Origin: Candidatus Heimdallarchaeota archaeon
GTDB taxonomy: Archaea > Asgardarchaeota > Heimdallarchaeia > Heimdallarchaeales > Kariarchaeaceae
Assembly: GCA_029882335.1 (NCBI GenBank)
Contig: JAOUKW010000287.1
Span: 1-5,532 of the forward strand
Direction of reading: 5' to 3'
Length of the DNA: 5,532 nt
Every line of letters starts with the position of its first letter. Position 1 is the first letter of the stretch. Under the pieces are notes generated by a model. It was given only the letters and a program-made list of their open reading frames with translations, made no database searches and had not been told where the DNA came from. Below, one piece after another: positions 4,633 through 5,532 of the stretch. Position numbers and translations under genes: made by a program.

Positions 4633-5508
4633 TTGGATGTGATAACAATAAATGAATCATTTTTGATCAATGTTTGGAATAGACTTCCTGTATTAATCAA
4701 GGCAATTCTACTTGGATTTATAGTTAATTCAATAGGTGTATATGGATGGCTATTGATTGTAATAATTGTACCTCAGGTTCTTAATGGATATTGGTTGATA
4801 CCTATAGCAATCTTCTATTTAATTTTATATTTTACCTATTTTAGTGGGATATCGTCTAAGAATCAAACATTAGAAACTAGACGGAGATATTTTCGAACTC
4901 TCAGACCTTCTATGAAAGTATGGAAATATGGATTAATTTCTGCATTATTTTTTGTGATAATAATGCAGGCGTTATTTGTTTTAACTTTCCGATTAGTACA
5001 ATTTCCAGGTGATGAATTTACCACTTCATTATATCTTAATGATCTCTCACTTCCCTTTGCTATTACAATTATAGTACTCTCTTCTTTATTTGCAGGTATT
5101 TGTGAAGAGGTTGGTTTGAGGGGATATGGTCAGGTACCATTAGAAGAAGAATATGGTGCAATACCCGCAATACTCATCACTTCGATTGCATTTTTTATGA
5201 TGCATCTTCATCAGGCTTGGATGACAAATATTATGATATCTGTATTCTTGATTGGATTGATGCTAGGAATAATGGCATACACCACCCGATCATTACTTCC
5301 CGGCATTATTGGACATACCGTTGCTGATATCATTAATTTTTCATATTGGTGGTCTGACATTGGTGGTCGATATAATAAAGCACCAATTTCACTAACTGGG
5401 ATCGATCTTCATTTTATTGTATGGTTGTTAATTTTATTTTTTTCAATTTTGATTTTTTATTTGTCAAACCTGAATTCTCTCGGTGCAGTTAGAAAATTTG
5501 ATGAATAA
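4633..5508 (+). CDS. CPBP-family intramembrane glutamic protease-like protein
   Basis: This 291-residue membrane protein has about eight helices (roughly residues 20-46, 51-70, 98-118, 140-157, 177-195, 200-216, 222-240 and 257-279). It carries the three motifs of the CPBP (Abi/CAAX protease, Rce1-like) family in order: EEVGLRGY with E158, E159 and R163; FFMMH with F187 and H191; and GHTVADIINF with H228 and D232. These residues form the membrane-buried active site in Rce1-type proteases, so the protein is probably catalytically competent. Members process prenylated CAAX proteins in eukaryotes and act in bacteriocin maturation or immunity in bacteria; the archaeal substrate is unknown. The start is TTG at 4633, preferred for its distance of about 30 nt from a TATA-like box; GTG at 4639 and TTG at 4663 are in frame. 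No Shine-Dalgarno is visible. It appears monocistronic within the window and diverges from the SRPBCC remnant, with no functional link evident. Confidence 0.88.
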   Translation: MDVITINESFLINVWNRLPVLIKAILLGFIVNSIGVYGWLLIVIIVPQVLNGYWLIPIAIFYLILYFTYFSGISSKNQTLETRRRYFRTLRPSMKVWKYGLISALFFVIIMQALFVLTFRLVQFPGDEFTTSLYLNDLSLPFAITIIVLSSLFAGICEEVGLRGYGQVPLEEEYGAIPAILITSIAFFMMHLHQAWMTNIMISVFLIGLMLGIMAYTTRSLLPGIIGHTVADIINFSYWWSDIGGRYNKAPISLTGIDLHFIVWLLILFFSILIFYLSNLNSLGAVRKFDE

Positions 5509-5532
5509 GCCTATTGTTTAAACTGGCTATAC

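Noticed and set aside
5505..5532. Short inverted match AGCC/GGCT around GTTTAAAC after the CPBP gene
   Set aside because: The stem has only four pairs, the window ends here, and there is no T-tract to support a terminator.

Overview
The window is AT-rich and reads best as a piece of an archaeal chromosome, possibly an Asgard-type lineage. The lineage guess is inference and moderately weak. The support comes from the expression signals. Three gene starts (about 1514-1523 on +, 3878 on -, 4633 on +) have a TATA-like box roughly 23-32 nt upstream and little or no Shine-Dalgarno sequence, as in archaeal leaderless or short-leader transcripts. Genes with a longer leader or inside an operon carry a strong AAGGAGG. 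TTG starts are frequent, T-tracts without good hairpins follow genes, and no bacterial -35/-10 pair is convincing. An AT-rich bacterium with low-GC Gram-positive-like ribosome sites is not fully excluded.

Left block (1-1300, minus strand): a two-gene unit made of a DUF2306-type six-helix membrane protein (475-1206, TTG start) and, 15 nt downstream, a TetR-family repressor that runs off the left edge. The promoter region carries two near-identical copies of GAAC-N3-GTTC-GCATA exactly 21 bp apart, between and just below the inferred TATA box and start site. This is the layout expected of an autoregulated TetR operon, and the inducer and the membrane protein's substrate are unknown.

Middle block (1487-3496, plus strand): a polytopic membrane protein with about 11 helices (1523-2578) is translationally coupled by a TTGA overlap to a membrane-anchored endonuclease/exonuclease/phosphatase (EEP) domain protein with an intact active site (2575-3435). 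The EEP domain most resembles, from memory, the C-terminal domain of eukaryotic CWH43/PGAP2IP, which acts in GPI-anchor lipid remodelling and carries its own multi-helix membrane part. The pair may be a two-gene, prokaryotic version of that arrangement. This is the most interesting hypothesis in the window.

Right block (3495-5508): a small stand-alone ParB-like protein on the minus strand converges on the EEP gene. Next come about 380 bp of non-coding DNA, then a broken SRPBCC/AHSA1-domain gene on the minus strand (frameshifted near its start and truncated at its C-terminus). Last is a divergent CPBP-family intramembrane protease-like gene that appears to share a two-way TATA region with the broken gene. 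Nothing indicates an insertion sequence, tRNA, rRNA or CRISPR array.
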